From positions 124,001-188,000 of the forward strand of contig NZ_JAMYFE010000060.1 of NCBI RefSeq assembly GCF_024129865.1: a stretch of DNA of 64,000 nucleotides, read 5' to 3'. The translations under genes were made by a program, and so were the position numbers. Numbering within the stretch: the first letter of the stretch is position 1; every line of letters begins with the position of its first letter. Positions 63,957-64,000 of the stretch are shown one piece after another. The notes under the pieces were generated by a model. The model did no database searches. It was not told where the DNA came from and saw only the letters and a program-made list of their open reading frames with translations. Source of the DNA: Stieleria tagensis (lineage in GTDB: Bacteria > Planctomycetota > Planctomycetia > Pirellulales > Pirellulaceae).

Positions 63957-64000
63957 TTATCCATTGACTTTGCGATCGTCTTCGAGTTGCTTGGCCAGCT
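63957..64000 (-). CDS. C-terminal end of a gene continuing past the window
   Basis: Reading in from the right edge on the minus strand, one frame encodes LAKQLEDDRKVNG followed by TAA at 63957-63959. The composition resembles the end of a real protein, whereas the other two frames look random. Only 14 codons are present, so no family can be proposed. It would be convergent with ppc, leaving 77 bases between the two stop codons. Confidence 0.4.
   Translation of the reverse strand, partial: LAKQLEDDRKVNG

Overview
The window looks like chromosomal DNA of a planctomycete, most likely from the Pirellulaceae (Rhodopirellula and relatives). This is inferred from gene content. There is a giant secreted protein with an N-terminal LEDRRLLA motif of the planctomycete LEPR-XLL type. 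There is a DUF1559 protein with a prepilin-type N-terminus, a secreted sulfatase, DUF1593, Gfo/Idh/MocA and baeRF genes, an ECF sigma factor with a long membrane extension, and an alternative complex III/caa3 oxidase locus. Base composition appears moderately GC-rich by eye. I saw no rRNA, tRNA, CRISPR array, transposase or phage gene.

Layout from left to right: (1) 1-9.6 kb: a possible partial gene end, a membrane fatty-acid desaturase, a 2551-residue multidomain surface protein and a small lipoprotein. (2) 9.6-13.1 kb: an enolase-superfamily enzyme divergent from a DUF1593 hydrolase plus Gfo/Idh/MocA pair, probably a catabolic set. (3) 13.2-21.1 kb: an ECF sigma factor with a pentad-repeat membrane domain, a 1266-residue patatin-like membrane phospholipase, a phosphatidylcholine-synthase-like CDP-alcohol transferase and an EEP-family hydrolase. 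(4) 21.1-29.8 kb: aldehyde dehydrogenase, CurA-like reductase, GH13 enzyme, cardiolipin synthase with a baeRF gene, and a YheT-like hydrolase. (5) 29.8-31.9 kb: a small lipoprotein and an orphan secreted protein lying between copies of a palindromic repeat. (6) 31.9-37.0 kb: an ABC ATPase, FtsX-type permease, HlyD-type adaptor and DUF2071 operon. (7) 37.2-42.3 kb: a 56-residue lipoprotein, a DUF1559 protein, a seven-haem cytochrome and a membrane-anchored squalene-cyclase-fold protein.

(8) 42.4-57.5 kb, all on the minus strand, is the main respiratory locus. In transcription order it carries actA, actB, actC, an actD-actE fusion, actF, a small unknown membrane protein, sco, and caa3 oxidase subunits II, I, III and IV. 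Together these should take electrons from quinol through alternative complex III and its cytochrome c domains to the CuA/haem c domain of subunit II and on to oxygen. Several subunits carry unusual additions: His-rich tails on ActB and ActC, a large His-rich insertion with two extra helices in subunit III, and a charged insertion inside the CuA domain of subunit II. (9) 57.7-64 kb: folK with an unrecognised C-terminal extension, a sulfatase, PEP carboxylase and the end of one further gene.

Signals outside genes: two small lipoprotein genes far apart both have upstream sequences matching the sigma-54 -24/-12 pattern with exact spacing. Three full copies and one partial copy of a palindromic repeat lie at 30.4, 31.8 and 40.4 kb. 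Two clear rho-independent terminators are at 30226-30259 and 38761-38793. Functions are family-level assignments read from translated sequence; no database search was run.
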